DNA of 64,000 nucleotides from the NCBI RefSeq assembly GCF_014203645.1, contig NZ_JACHJL010000001.1, positions 62,001 to 126,000 on the forward strand, written 5' to 3'. The stretch is from Streptomyces zagrosensis (lineage in GTDB: Bacteria; Actinomycetota; Actinomycetes; Streptomycetales; Streptomycetaceae). This document shows, one piece after another, positions 45,314-57,077 of this stretch (within the stretch, counting starts at the first letter, position 1; each line of letters opens with the position of its first letter). The translations under genes and the position numbers were made by a program. Under the pieces are notes generated by a model that was given only the letters and a program-made list of their open reading frames with translations, made no database searches and was not told the DNA's origin.

Positions 45314-45328
45314 TGGAAACGATTGTCA
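45314..45328 (-). promoter_or_regulatory. Second Zur-box-like site upstream of znuA
   Basis: Minus strand TGACAATCGTTTCCA, a weaker imperfect palindrome of the same type. Its first part overlaps a TTGACA that could be a -35 element, so a bound repressor would block RNA polymerase. Confidence 0.6.
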
Positions 45329-45475
45329 ACAAGGCTGGTTGAATGCTGTCTTTCCAGAACCGATTTGATCCCAGGGGTGTCGCCGCCGGTAATCTGGGTC
45401 ATTCGTTGGGGCGCGCGGGCGAGTACCCGGCGGACCCCGCACTGACCGCTTCGTCGTCGTAATGAAGAGAGCACC

Positions 45476-46858
45476 GTGGCCGCCGACAAGATCGACTCCA
45501 TCGTCAGCCTGAGCAAGCGCCGTGGCTTTGTCTATCCGTGCAGCGAGATTTACGGCGGTCAGCGGGCCGCCTGGGACTACGGACCGCTCGGCGTGGAGCT
45601 GAAGGAGAACATCAAGCGCCAGTGGTGGCGTTCGATGGTCACCTCGCGCGACGACGTCGTTGGTCTCGACTCGTCCGTCATCCTCGCCCGTGAGGTGTGG
45701 GAGGCGTCCGGCCACGTCTCCACCTTCACCGACCCGCTCACCGAGTGCACCTCCTGTCACAAGCGCTACCGCGCGGACCACCTGGAGGAGGCGTACGAGG
45801 CGAAGCACGGTCACCCTCCGGCGAACGGTCTCACTGAGATCAACTGCCCGCACTGCGGCAACAAGGGCAGCTTCACCGAGCCCAAGCTGTTCTCGGGTCT
45901 GCTCTCGACCCACCTGGGCCCCACGCAGGACGCCGGTTCGCTCGCTTACCTCCGCCCGGAGACGGCGCAGGGCATCTTCACCAACTTCGTTGCCGTACAG
46001 CAGACTTCACGCAAGAAGCCGCCGTTCGGCATCGCCCAGCTCGGCAAGTCCTTCCGTAACGAGATCACGCCAGGCAACTTCATCTTCCGCACCCGTGAAT
46101 TCGAGCAGATGGAGATGGAGTTCTTCGTCAAGCCAGGCGAGGACGAGCAGTGGCAGGAATACTGGATGGAACAGCGCTGGAACTGGTACGTGGACCTCGG
46201 CATCCGCGAGGAGAACATTCGGTGGTTCGACCACCCGGCGGAGAAGCTTTCGCACTATTCGAAGCGCACCGCTGACATCGAGTACCGCTTCAACTTCGGC
46301 GGCAACGAATTCTCCGAACTGGAGGGTGTGGCCAACCGCACCGACTACGACCTCAAGGCGCACTCGAAGGCGTCCGGCCAGGACCTGTCGTACTTCGACC
46401 AGGAGGCCGGCGAGCGCTGGACCCCGTATGTCATCGAGCCGGCTGCCGGCGTGAACCGCGCGATGCTCGCATTCATGCTTGATGCCTACATCGAGGACGA
46501 GGCGCCCAACGCCAAGGGCAAGTTGGAAAAGCGCACCGTGCTGCGGTTCGACCCGCGGCTCGCGCCGGTCAAGGTCGCGGTGCTGCCGCTGTCCCGCAAT
46601 CCGCAGCTCTCGCCGAAGGCCAAGGGCCTGGCGGCCGACCTCCGCAAGAACTGGAACATCGAGTTCGATGACGCCGGGGCCATCGGTCGCCGCTACCGCC
46701 GGCAGGACGAGATCGGCACGCCGTTCTGCGTCACCGTTGACTTCGACACGCTGGAGGACAACGCGGTGACCGTACGCGAGCGGGACACCATGAAGCAGGA
46801 GCGGGTTTCCCTGGACCAGATCCAGGGATACCTGGGCAGCCGGTTGCTGGGCTGCTAG
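45476..46858 (+). CDS. glyS: Glycyl-tRNA synthetase (single-chain, alpha2 type)
   Basis: 460-residue class II aminoacyl-tRNA synthetase charging tRNA-Gly. Seen: N-terminal [20 protein letters not shown], motif 1 region, cysteine pairs CTSCHKRY and CPHCGNKG of the zinc-binding insertion, motif 2 [19 protein letters not shown] and motif 3-type [10 protein letters not shown], then an anticodon-binding domain ([13 protein letters not shown]). GTG start with GAAGAGAG 4 nt before it. Transcribed away from znuA. Confidence 0.96.
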   Translation: MAADKIDSIVSLSKRRGFVYPCSEIYGGQRAAWDYGPLGVELKENIKRQWWRSMVTSRDDVVGLDSSVILAREVWEASGHVSTFTDPLTECTSCHKRYRADHLEEAYEAKHGHPPANGLTEINCPHCGNKGSFTEPKLFSGLLSTHLGPTQDAGSLAYLRPETAQGIFTNFVAVQQTSRKKPPFGIAQLGKSFRNEITPGNFIFRTREFEQMEMEFFVKPGEDEQWQEYWMEQRWNWYVDLGIREENIRWFDHPAEKLSHYSKRTADIEYRFNFGGNEFSELEGVANRTDYDLKAHSKASGQDLSYFDQEAGERWTPYVIEPAAGVNRAMLAFMLDAYIEDEAPNAKGKLEKRTVLRFDPRLAPVKVAVLPLSRNPQLSPKAKGLAADLRKNWNIEFDDAGAIGRRYRRQDEIGTPFCVTVDFDTLEDNAVTVRERDTMKQERVSLDQIQGYLGSRLLGC

Positions 46859-46942
46859 TAAGCCCTTAGCGCGGCCGTGCATTTTGGTAGCTGGTAGCTG
46901 GGCGCCGATTGCTGGTTTGCGGGTAGTTGGTTGCGGATTGCT

Positions 46943-46976
46943 GGACGCCGGGTGGGCTGAGGCCGACCCGGCGTCC
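46943..46976 (+). terminator. Terminator-like hairpin after glyS
   Basis: Perfect 11-bp stem GGACGCCGGGT / ACCCGGCGTCC around a 12-nt loop, 85 nt after the glyS stop. The rest of the 284-nt gap to the MDR gene shows only short TAGCTGGTAGCTGG-type repeats. Confidence 0.65.
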
Positions 46977-47142
46977 TCGCGTGGCGGGGCTTCGTGGGTG
47001 GCGGGGCGCGGTCAGCGCGGGGTACGTCATGAGTAGGGCCCGTACGACCGCTGAGGGTGGTCGGGGTACTGCTGCCGTCCGCTTTCCGGTGGGGTCAGGA
47101 ACCGCTGCTGGGCCAAGAGCCGCCGGATGAGGAACCGCTGGG

Positions 47143-48180
47143 TCAAAAACCGTCCGCCGCGACCCGGACCAGGATCTTGCCCCGGCCGTCGCCGCGGAAG
47201 ACTCGGTCCAGTGCGGCAGGGGCGTGCTCCAGGCCGTCCACGACGACCCGCGAGTGCCGCAGGCGGCCATCGGCGAGCCGGGCCGCCAACTCCGTGGTGA
47301 TCTCGTCATAGCGATCGGTGTGGTCGGTGACCAGGAATCCGCGCACGGAGGCGCGCTGCTCAAGCACCTCCACAAGGTTACGCAGGCCGTGCCGTTGGGC
47401 GGGGTCCGCGCTGTAGTCGGCGATCAGCCCGCACAGTGCCACGCGCGCGGCGACGTTGATACGGGTCAGCACGTGGTCCAGGACCTCGCCCCCCGCGTTC
47501 TCCACGTCCGCGTCGATCCCGTCCGGCGTAGCCGCGTCGAACTGCTCGCGCCAGTTCGGCGCGCGCCGGTCCACGCAGGCATCGAAGCCCAACTCCTCGA
47601 CGACGTAGCGGCACTTCTCCGATCCGCCGGCCACGCCCACCACCCGCGCGCCGCGCTCCTTGGCGAGCTGGCCCGCGATCGAGCCCACCGCGCCGCCGGC
47701 CGCGGACACCACCACCGTCTCGCCGGGGCGAGGGTCGGCGATCTCCACGGCGAGCCACGCGGTGATACCGGTCATCCCGAGCACCCCGAGCAGGTCCTCG
47801 GGCGGCGCCGGCAACGGGTCGGGCAGCACGGTGAACGTCCCTTCGAGCACCGCGTCGTCCACGACCCGGTAGTCCTGCCAGCCGGTCCACCCCAGCACGT
47901 GCGCGCCGACCGGCAAGTCCGCGCGGCGCGAGGCCACGACCCGGCCGACACCGAGGCCGCGCATCACCTCGCCGATCTCCACCGGCGGCAGTTCGCTCCG
48001 TATGTCGCTCATGAAGATCCGGTTCATCGGGTCCACGGAGAGCAGCAGCGTCCGTACCAGCGCCTGCCCGTCCGCGAGGGGCGCGACCTCCTCCGCCACG
48101 AGATCCAGCGGGGCCTGCTCGGCAAGGCCCGCTGGGCGCTTCCGTAGCCGAAACGCCCGGTTGGTGCGCTTGGTCGTCAT
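47143..48180 (-). CDS. NADP-dependent MDR oxidoreductase
   Basis: 345-residue zinc-independent medium-chain dehydrogenase/reductase of the prostaglandin reductase / CurA-like group that reduces enones or acts as quinone reductase. Seen: LLSVDPMNRIFMSD, GMTGITAWLAVEIADPRPGE and the Rossmann glycine motif SAAGGAVGSIAGQLAK. GGGAG lies 8 nt before ATG 48180. It follows an AraC regulator on the same strand that could control it. Confidence 0.92.
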   Translation of the reverse strand: MTTKRTNRAFRLRKRPAGLAEQAPLDLVAEEVAPLADGQALVRTLLLSVDPMNRIFMSDIRSELPPVEIGEVMRGLGVGRVVASRRADLPVGAHVLGWTGWQDYRVVDDAVLEGTFTVLPDPLPAPPEDLLGVLGMTGITAWLAVEIADPRPGETVVVSAAGGAVGSIAGQLAKERGARVVGVAGGSEKCRYVVEELGFDACVDRRAPNWREQFDAATPDGIDADVENAGGEVLDHVLTRINVAARVALCGLIADYSADPAQRHGLRNLVEVLEQRASVRGFLVTDHTDRYDEITTELAARLADGRLRHSRVVVDGLEHAPAALDRVFRGDGRGKILVRVAADGF

Positions 48181-48271
48181 CGCTTTACTCCCTCGCTCAC
48201 ACCCCGCCGACCGGGGCGTTCAAGCCGAGTCTCGGCGTGCGGCGGGGGCGGCACCGGGTACGTGCGCGCCG

Positions 48272-49270
48272 TCAGGGGGTACGGCTCGGCCGTTTCGAGG
48301 CGACACGCTGCACGTCGGAAACGGCTTCGCGGTGGCGGAGGCGGTACTCGTGCGGGGACAGCTCGTGCACTGCCCGAAACCGCCGGTTCAGATGACTGGT
48401 GTCGAAGAAGCCCCAGCGCCGGGCCAGCGCCTCGATCGTGACGTCGCTGGTCAGCAGGTCGTCGCGGACGCGGGCGATCCGCTTAGCGCGCAGTATCCCG
48501 GTGAACGTCCCGCCGTGCTCGGTGAACAACCGCCCAAGGGTGCGGACCGAGATGCCGTGCGTCGCAGCCACCTCGTCGGCTGACAAGTCGCTGCGGCCCA
48601 AGTGGGTGTCCAGGTAGTGCTCCACTGCCGCCCATCGGGCGGGCCGTACGGCTTGCGGGTCCAGCGGCGTCGCCGGGCGCAACGCGCCCCACACCAATTC
48701 CAGCAGGGCGTTGCGGGCGGCCACGCCGGGCGGGCCGGATAACGCGGGCAGCGTCGCGTCGAGCGCATCGAGGTAGCCGGCCAGCAGGTTCACGGCGGGC
48801 AGCCGACCGGCAGCAGGGGGGTTGCTCGCCGTCAGCGGGCAACCCACATCGTGCAAGCTGCGGCGCGGCATGACGAGACTGCGCGTGACGACGGGGCCGC
48901 ACGCGTCGAACCGGGCTGGGCGGTCGCTCTCCCAGACGATGGCGTCACCGGCCTCCAGTAGCCATTGGTCCCCGCCCCGGCGGAATACCTCGTTGCCACA
49001 GCGCACGATGCGGACCACGAGGAAGTCGCCGTCGGTCGCGGCGATTTCCCGGGGCCCGCGTGCACCGCTGAACGAGTCCGAACAGCGGTCGATCACTGTG
49101 ACGTCGTCCAGCCGGTGCCGCTGGACCTCCGCCCGGAACGCGTCCGGGGCCGACCTCGGCGCTACCCGCACCGCCCAGGGCAACCACGGGTCGGACAGGG
49201 TGCCTTCCCACGCGTCGGGCACGGTCCCTTGCTCCGCCTCGGGGACGGTCCCTTTCCCCGCGTTGGACAA
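48272..49270 (-). CDS. AraC-family regulator with cupin-like sensor domain
   Basis: 332 residues. An AraC-binding-like N-terminal domain (about 25-190) with RGGDQWLLEAGDAIVWESDRPARF, and a C-terminal AraC HTH pair (SADEVAATHGISVRTLGRLF and IEALARRWGFFDTSHLNRRFRA). The N-terminus has GTVP repeats (KGTVPEAEQGTVPDAWEGTL). TTG start with AGGAG 6 nt upstream. Leu 177 is TTA (48740-48742), so bldA dependence is possible. It may regulate the downstream oxidoreductase. Confidence 0.9.
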   Translation of the reverse strand: MSNAGKGTVPEAEQGTVPDAWEGTLSDPWLPWAVRVAPRSAPDAFRAEVQRHRLDDVTVIDRCSDSFSGARGPREIAATDGDFLVVRIVRCGNEVFRRGGDQWLLEAGDAIVWESDRPARFDACGPVVTRSLVMPRRSLHDVGCPLTASNPPAAGRLPAVNLLAGYLDALDATLPALSGPPGVAARNALLELVWGALRPATPLDPQAVRPARWAAVEHYLDTHLGRSDLSADEVAATHGISVRTLGRLFTEHGGTFTGILRAKRIARVRDDLLTSDVTIEALARRWGFFDTSHLNRRFRAVHELSPHEYRLRHREAVSDVQRVASKRPSRTP

Positions 49271-49356
49271 AGTCTTCTCCTACGCGTCGGTGTCCTCGTG
49301 CCTGGTTCTACTTTAGGACTTGGTGCTTGGTGCTTGGTGGCCGGTGCCCGGGGCGC

Positions 49357-50916
49357 TCACTGCACCGCGCGGGGCAGTCGCAGGCTGAGCAGCGCGGTCA
49401 CCGCGACGCCGGCGAGTTGCACCGCGAGCGTGGTGATCAGCGCGTCGCGCATGCCCACCGACGCCGCGCGGGAGAGGAAGAGCGTGCCGAGCGTGGCCAC
49501 GCCGAGGGCGAGTGCCGACTGCTGCGCGGTGACCATGACGCCGCTGCCGACCCCGGCCCGGTCGTTGGGCACGTCCGCGAGCACGATGCGAAACAGCACC
49601 GGCAACTGCATGGCCTGGCCGATGCCGGCCACCGCCATTCCGGGTGCCAGTTCGGCAACCCCCAGGTCCGGCCAGCCGTGCGCCACGGTCAGCAGCACGA
49701 TCGCGATGCCGACGCCCTGAATCAGCGCGCCGACCGTTACCACTCGGCTGCCGTACTTGGCCACGATGCGCGGGCCCGCAAGCGAGACCAGGAAGAAGGC
49801 CACCGCCATCGGTACCAGGGCCATGCCGGCGGCCACCGGACCGTAGTCCATGCCCTGTTGCAGGGCGACGGCGATCACGAACATGAAGCCGCCGAAGCCG
49901 ATCGAGAACGGCAGCACCAGTACGAGGCCGCGGCGCAACCCCGGCAGCGCGAACAGGCTCGGTGGCACCAGCGGCACCTTCCCCGCCCGGTCGGCCCGGC
50001 GCTCGACCACGTAGAACAGGACGGCGGCGATCGGGAACGTGCCGAGCAGCAGCCAGGTCCACAGCGGCCAGCCCGCGGCCCGGCCCTCGGTCAGCGGCAG
50101 CAGCAGGGTGATCAGCGAGACCGCGAGCAGCAAGGTGCCGGGTATGTCCACGGCGGCGGGACGGTTCGAGCGGGTCTCGGGCACCGACCGCATGGCGAGC
50201 ACCAGGCCGATCAGCGCTACCGGCACATTGACCAGGAAGACCGAGCGCCAGCCGGTGCCCCACAGGTCGGCGGCCACCAGAACGCCGCCCAGAATCTGGC
50301 CGGCGACCATGGACAGGCCCGCCGTCGCCCCGTACAGGCCGATCGCGCGGGCGCGCCGTCCACCGGTCGTGGTGGAGTGGATGGTGGCGAGCACCTGGGG
50401 CAGCATGAACGCGGCGGACGCGCCTTGTGCGACACGGGCCGCCACCAGTGTCCAGGCGTCGGGCGCGAGCCCGCAGGCCAGCGACGTCAGCCCGAAGGCG
50501 GCCATACCGATGAGAAAGAGCCTGCGGCGGCCGAACATATCGCCCAGCCGTCCGCCGAGGACCAAGAGCACGGCGTAGGCGACGCCGTATCCGGCGACGA
50601 CCAGCTCCAAAACGGCGGGACCGGCGTGGAGATCGCGGTCCATCGCCGGCAGGGCGACGTTCACGATGAAGAAGTCGATCAGCGGCAGGGCGGCGCCGAG
50701 CAGCACGGTGAACAGGCCGAGCGCGCTGAGCGAGGACGAGCCGGTGCCAGGTGGGGCGCCGTTGGCCACTGGTCCTGGTGTGCTGGAGACGGCGGATGTG
50801 CCGGATGTGCCGGACATGACGGAAGCGCCGGCCGTGGCGGCAGTGGTGGAAGCGGCGGAGTGGGCGGTAGGGGACGCGGAAACGGATTCGGTAACTCGCA
50901 CGCGGATCTGACTCAC
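49357..50916 (-). CDS. MFS drug exporter, DHA2 (14-TM) type
   Basis: About 519 residues. Proton-driven efflux pump with motif A GGRLGDMFGRRRLFLIG and motif C region GLSMVAGQILGGVLVAADLW, and roughly 14 hydrophobic segments. The start is unclear: GTG 50916 or 50904, or ATG 50817 (MSGTSGTSAVSS); the first ~45 residues are Ser/Ala/Thr-rich and probably disordered. Divergent from an XRE regulator, with a palindromic operator-like site between, the usual layout for a regulated exporter. Confidence 0.88.
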   Translation of the reverse strand: MSQIRVRVTESVSASPTAHSAASTTAATAGASVMSGTSGTSAVSSTPGPVANGAPPGTGSSSLSALGLFTVLLGAALPLIDFFIVNVALPAMDRDLHAGPAVLELVVAGYGVAYAVLLVLGGRLGDMFGRRRLFLIGMAAFGLTSLACGLAPDAWTLVAARVAQGASAAFMLPQVLATIHSTTTGGRRARAIGLYGATAGLSMVAGQILGGVLVAADLWGTGWRSVFLVNVPVALIGLVLAMRSVPETRSNRPAAVDIPGTLLLAVSLITLLLPLTEGRAAGWPLWTWLLLGTFPIAAVLFYVVERRADRAGKVPLVPPSLFALPGLRRGLVLVLPFSIGFGGFMFVIAVALQQGMDYGPVAAGMALVPMAVAFFLVSLAGPRIVAKYGSRVVTVGALIQGVGIAIVLLTVAHGWPDLGVAELAPGMAVAGIGQAMQLPVLFRIVLADVPNDRAGVGSGVMVTAQQSALALGVATLGTLFLSRAASVGMRDALITTLAVQLAGVAVTALLSLRLPRAVQ

Positions 50917-50944
50917 GAACAAGACGATCCCGCACACCGCAGAG

Positions 50945-50973
50945 GGGTACCAGAGTCTTCTATTCTGGTACCC
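50945..50973. promoter_or_regulatory. Inverted repeat GGGTACCAG-N11-CTGGTACCC
   Basis: Perfect 9-bp arms in the gap between the divergent MFS and XRE genes; TATTCT at 50961-50966 within it could be a -10 box. A strong operator candidate for the adjacent regulator. Confidence 0.7.
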
Positions 50974-51016
50974 GCAGTACCTGGCAACCGGATCGAGCTT
51001 GCCGCACCCTAGGAGT

Positions 51017-51892
51017 ATGACGACGACCGCGCAGGCCGCAGAGACCGATGTACGGCGCAGTGAGCTGGCGGCCTTTTTGCGTAGCCGCCGCGAGCGCATC
51101 GCCCCCGAACAGGTGGGGTTGCCGCGGGGCCGCCGCCGACGCACCCCCGGGCTGCGCCGCGAGGAGGTGGCGCAGCTCTCGGCGGTGGGTGTCACCTGGT
51201 ACACGTGGCTGGAACAGGCCCGCGACATCCACGTATCGGCGCAGGTGCTGGACTCTATCGCCCGCGCGCTGCTCCTTGACCCCAATGAACGCACGCATCT
51301 GTTCACGCTCGCCGCGGTGGCCGACCCGGCGCCTGGGACGGAGTGCGCCAGCATCTCCGAGTCGGTCCGCGCGATGCTGCGCCAGCTTGAGCCCATCCTG
51401 GTCTGTGTGCAAAACAGCCGCTATGACCTACTGGCGTACAACCGGACCTACGGCAATCTGCTGTGCGATCTGGATGCCTTGCCGCCGCAGGAGCGCAACT
51501 GCATGTGGCTCGCCTTCACCAACCCCGGCTGGTCGCAGGCCCTGGTGGATCGCGAGGAGGTGATCAGGGCGATGGCGGCCAAGTTCCGCTCGGCGATGGC
51601 CGAGCACATTGCGGAGCCGACGTGGAAGCACCTGTTGGGGCGGCTTCAGCAGGCATCGCCTGAGTTCCGGGAGATCTGGGAGCGGCACGAGGTGATGCGG
51701 ATGGCGCCAGATCGCACCAAGCGGTTCTTGAACACCCACGTCGGGCTGCTGCACCTGCACTACCAAATGCTGTGGCTCGGCCCGCGCCCCGGGCCGCGCA
51801 TGATCGCCTACGTGCCGGCCGACGAGGAGTCAAGGGCCCGGCTTGAGCGGTTGCAGGAGCTCACGGTCTCGGGGGCGCTCGCCGGGGTGTGA
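51017..51892 (+). CDS. XRE-family regulator with MmyB-like ligand domain
   Basis: 291 residues. N-terminal HTH (ELAAFLRSRRERIAPEQVGL, then RREEVAQLSAVGVTWYTWLEQARD) and the MmyB-like/PAS-type domain (ISESVRAMLRQLEPILVCVQ, DLLAYNRTYGNLL, ERNCMWLAFTNP), as in small-molecule-responsive regulators of short-chain dehydrogenases or efflux genes. AGGAG touches the ATG with 1-nt spacing, so translation may be leaderless or start at another codon (TTG 50999). It probably controls the divergent MFS gene. Confidence 0.91.
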   Translation: MTTTAQAAETDVRRSELAAFLRSRRERIAPEQVGLPRGRRRRTPGLRREEVAQLSAVGVTWYTWLEQARDIHVSAQVLDSIARALLLDPNERTHLFTLAAVADPAPGTECASISESVRAMLRQLEPILVCVQNSRYDLLAYNRTYGNLLCDLDALPPQERNCMWLAFTNPGWSQALVDREEVIRAMAAKFRSAMAEHIAEPTWKHLLGRLQQASPEFREIWERHEVMRMAPDRTKRFLNTHVGLLHLHYQMLWLGPRPGPRMIAYVPADEESRARLERLQELTVSGALAGV

Positions 51893-52126
51893 GCGGGCCG
51901 GTGGGGGCGCGCGGGTGCCCGCGGGTGCCCCAGGGGCGCGGGAAGCGGGCAGGGCGACGTACGCGGCGACGTAGGGGGTGGGTGCTGCGCGGCGACGGAC
52001 AGGGGCGGGCCGCAGCGGCGGCCACCCGGGACGCTGGTCCCAGCGGCACCCGCTTCGAGTCGCCGGGCTCATGGGGGACAATGAGAGGTCTGCTCCCACC
52101 ACCCTCTTCGGAAGGACGCGTCCGCG

Positions 52127-53362
52127 ATGACCGCCGAGTCCCAGCCGCTCCACATCGGCACGCACGCGGTCGTGCCGCCGGTGATCCTGGCCCCCATGGC
52201 GGGCATCACCAATGCGCCGTTTCGCACGCTGTGCCGGGAGTTCTCCGGCGGCAAGGGCCTCTTCGTCAGCGAGATGATCACCACCAGAGCACTCGTGGAG
52301 CGCGACGCCAAGACGATGCGGTTGATCCACTTCGACGGCGTCGAGAAGCCGCGGTCCATCCAGTTGTACGGGGTGGACCCGGCCACCGTCGGCAAGGCGG
52401 TCCGGATGATCGTGGACGAGGATCTGGCCGACCACATCGATCTGAACTTCGGCTGCCCGGTGCCGAAGGTGACCCGCAAGGGCGGTGGCTCGGCGCTTCC
52501 GTACAAGCGCCATCTGCTGCGCGCGATCGTGCGCGAGGCGGTCGCGGGCGCCGGTGAGCTGCCGGTGACGATGAAGATGCGCAAGGGCATCGACGACGAC
52601 CATCTGACCTATCTGGACGCCGGGCGGATCGCGGTGCAGGAGGGCGTACGGGCCATCGCGCTGCATGGGCGCACCGCGGCGCAGCACTACAGCGGCGAGG
52701 CCGACTGGTCGGCGATCGCACGGCTGAAGGAAGCGGTGCCGGAGATTCCGGTGCTGGGCAACGGGGACATCTGGTCGGCGGACGACGCGCTGCGGATGGT
52801 GCGTGAGACCGGCTGCGACGGGGTGGTCGTGGGGCGCGGCTGTCTGGGTCGCCCGTGGCTGTTCGGCGATCTGGTGGCCGCCTTCGACGCCGGCGCGACA
52901 CTGGGTGCCACCGGCAACGCTCAGGCGGTGTCCCGAGCGGTCCCGGGGGCCGGCGGTGGGCCCGCATGGGCGGCGCTCACCAAGGGGCCCACGGGGTACG
53001 CCGCGCCCACGCTGCGCGAGGTCACGCGGGTGATGCTGCGCCATGCGGAGCTGCTGGGGCAGTGGCTTGAGGATGAGCGGCGGGGCGTCATCGACTTTCG
53101 TAAGCATGTGGCCTGGTACACCAAGGGCTTTGCGGTCGGCTCCGATATGCGTAAGCGGCTCGCCATCGCCTCCTCGCTGGAGGAATTGGCCGCTCTGATG
53201 AGCGATATGGACCGTGACCAGGCATGGCCTGCGGGTGCGGACGGGCCCAGGGGTCGAACGTCTGGCCGAGATCGAGTGGTTCTGCCGGATGGCTGGCTCA
53301 ATGATCCCTACGAGAGGGCCGCGGTGGGCGCCGAGGCCGAGTTGAGTACCTCGGGCGGCTGA
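52127..53362 (+). CDS. dusB: tRNA-dihydrouridine synthase (Dus family)
   Basis: 411-residue FMN enzyme reducing uridines in the tRNA D-loop with NADPH. Seen: PVILAPMAGITNAPFRTLCR, IDLNFGCPVPKVTRKGGGSAL (catalytic Cys in FGCP), VTMKMRKGIDDD, ALHGRTAAQHYSG and GNGDIWSADDALRM. The C-terminal helical RNA-binding domain follows. An Ala/Gly-rich insert (ATLGATGNAQAVSRAVPGAG) lies before the last part. GGAAGGA precedes ATG 52127 by ~12 nt. Confidence 0.94.
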   Translation: MTAESQPLHIGTHAVVPPVILAPMAGITNAPFRTLCREFSGGKGLFVSEMITTRALVERDAKTMRLIHFDGVEKPRSIQLYGVDPATVGKAVRMIVDEDLADHIDLNFGCPVPKVTRKGGGSALPYKRHLLRAIVREAVAGAGELPVTMKMRKGIDDDHLTYLDAGRIAVQEGVRAIALHGRTAAQHYSGEADWSAIARLKEAVPEIPVLGNGDIWSADDALRMVRETGCDGVVVGRGCLGRPWLFGDLVAAFDAGATLGATGNAQAVSRAVPGAGGGPAWAALTKGPTGYAAPTLREVTRVMLRHAELLGQWLEDERRGVIDFRKHVAWYTKGFAVGSDMRKRLAIASSLEELAALMSDMDRDQAWPAGADGPRGRTSGRDRVVLPDGWLNDPYERAAVGAEAELSTSGG

Positions 53363-53813
53363 ATTTCCCTGAAACATGGAAACACGGACGTGATTCTCGC
53401 CACGTGTGATCGGTGGTTTGCTCAGATGAGCGTGCTCATTTGTTGATCCACTCGTCCGTCTGAGCGCACACACCTCTCCAATGCGTGGCACTCAGTGCCA
53501 CTCTTGATTCCTTAAAGGATCATACGGATTACTGCACTCCGCTTGCGTGTCCTTGCTGTGAGTGCTGACAATCGGGCATTGCGGGCGGCTTGCCTTCGGG
53601 GCTTGAACGCTCACCTTGGGGTGTCAACTTCTCGATGGATCACAGGTCTCGTGGTGTGGATCACCGTCGATCTCGTGGCGGCCAATCAGTTACGGCCGAA
53701 TGACCGCCAAGTGGACGTACCCATGCACCTTCGATCTGGGTACGCTCCCCGCCGTCAGGGCAGCCTTCCTCCGAGCCAACGTTCGGGGGTACCTCAGCGA
53801 GGTGTCGAGAACC
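53363..53813. other. 451-nt region upstream of ppdK with two palindromes
   Basis: Relatively AT-rich. Holds ATGAGCGTGCTCAT (53426-53439) and TGGCACTCAGTGCCA (53486-53500), both perfect or nearly perfect dyads, and should contain the ppdK promoter. Frames across it are not supported as genes. Confidence 0.55.
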
Positions 53814-56546
<2,733 letters not shown>

Positions 56547-57077
56547 CCGCCACGGGGCGGGCGAAGTCGCGGGGGCCAGCGCCTTGTGCGGCTTCGCCCG
56601 CTCCTGCGTGCTCACGCCCGTTGGGCCACCTCGCTGAACCGCCTACCCGCGGGAGCCGGTTCCCTGTCGCAAGGGGATCGTGGCGCGGCACCTCACCCCT
56701 CAGTGCCTGCCGTTGGCTCCCCGGCCGTAGGCGCACTACGGCGAGCGGACGGTCCGGGCGTACGAAAGGGGGCGGCGCCTGTGCGAGGCGCCGCCCCCTA
56801 CTACTCCCCCCACGGGAGCCGTTACCGCCAGCCAGATGTGCGGCGGCAACTGATGCTCAACGGCCATGCGGTGCCCGTTACCCCCCACGGGAACGAGCAA
56901 TCCGGCCTGAGCACCCACCGGGAAAATGCCCCTGCCTTTTCCCACGTCCCAGCATTCCGCTTGGACATGTTGGAGCGCGACCCGTTTCAACTCTGGCCAA
57001 AAGGGCGTGGTGACTGCTTGTGTTGGGGTGCATACTCAGGGATTGGGGGGACTACGGATGCCACATGTGGGGGTTTG
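56547..57077. other. 531-nt gap between ppdK and winged-helix gene
   Basis: Contains a strong hairpin (listed separately). An open frame continuous with the next gene covers it, but its codon use and lack of homology argue against an extension. The 3' part (about 56990-57077) is less GC-rich and probably holds the promoter of the next gene. Confidence 0.5.
56768..56798. terminator. Strong hairpin downstream of ppdK
   Basis: Perfect 12-bp stem GGGGGCGGCGCC / GGCGCCGCCCCC with a 7-nt loop TGTGCGA, about 220 nt after ppdK. Likely the ppdK terminator, or a barrier for readthrough. Confidence 0.75.

Noticed and set aside
56586..57077. N-terminal extension of the winged-helix regulator
   Set aside because: Would run through the strong terminator hairpin at 56768-56798; family members begin at the L-R-V-H-F-T segment.
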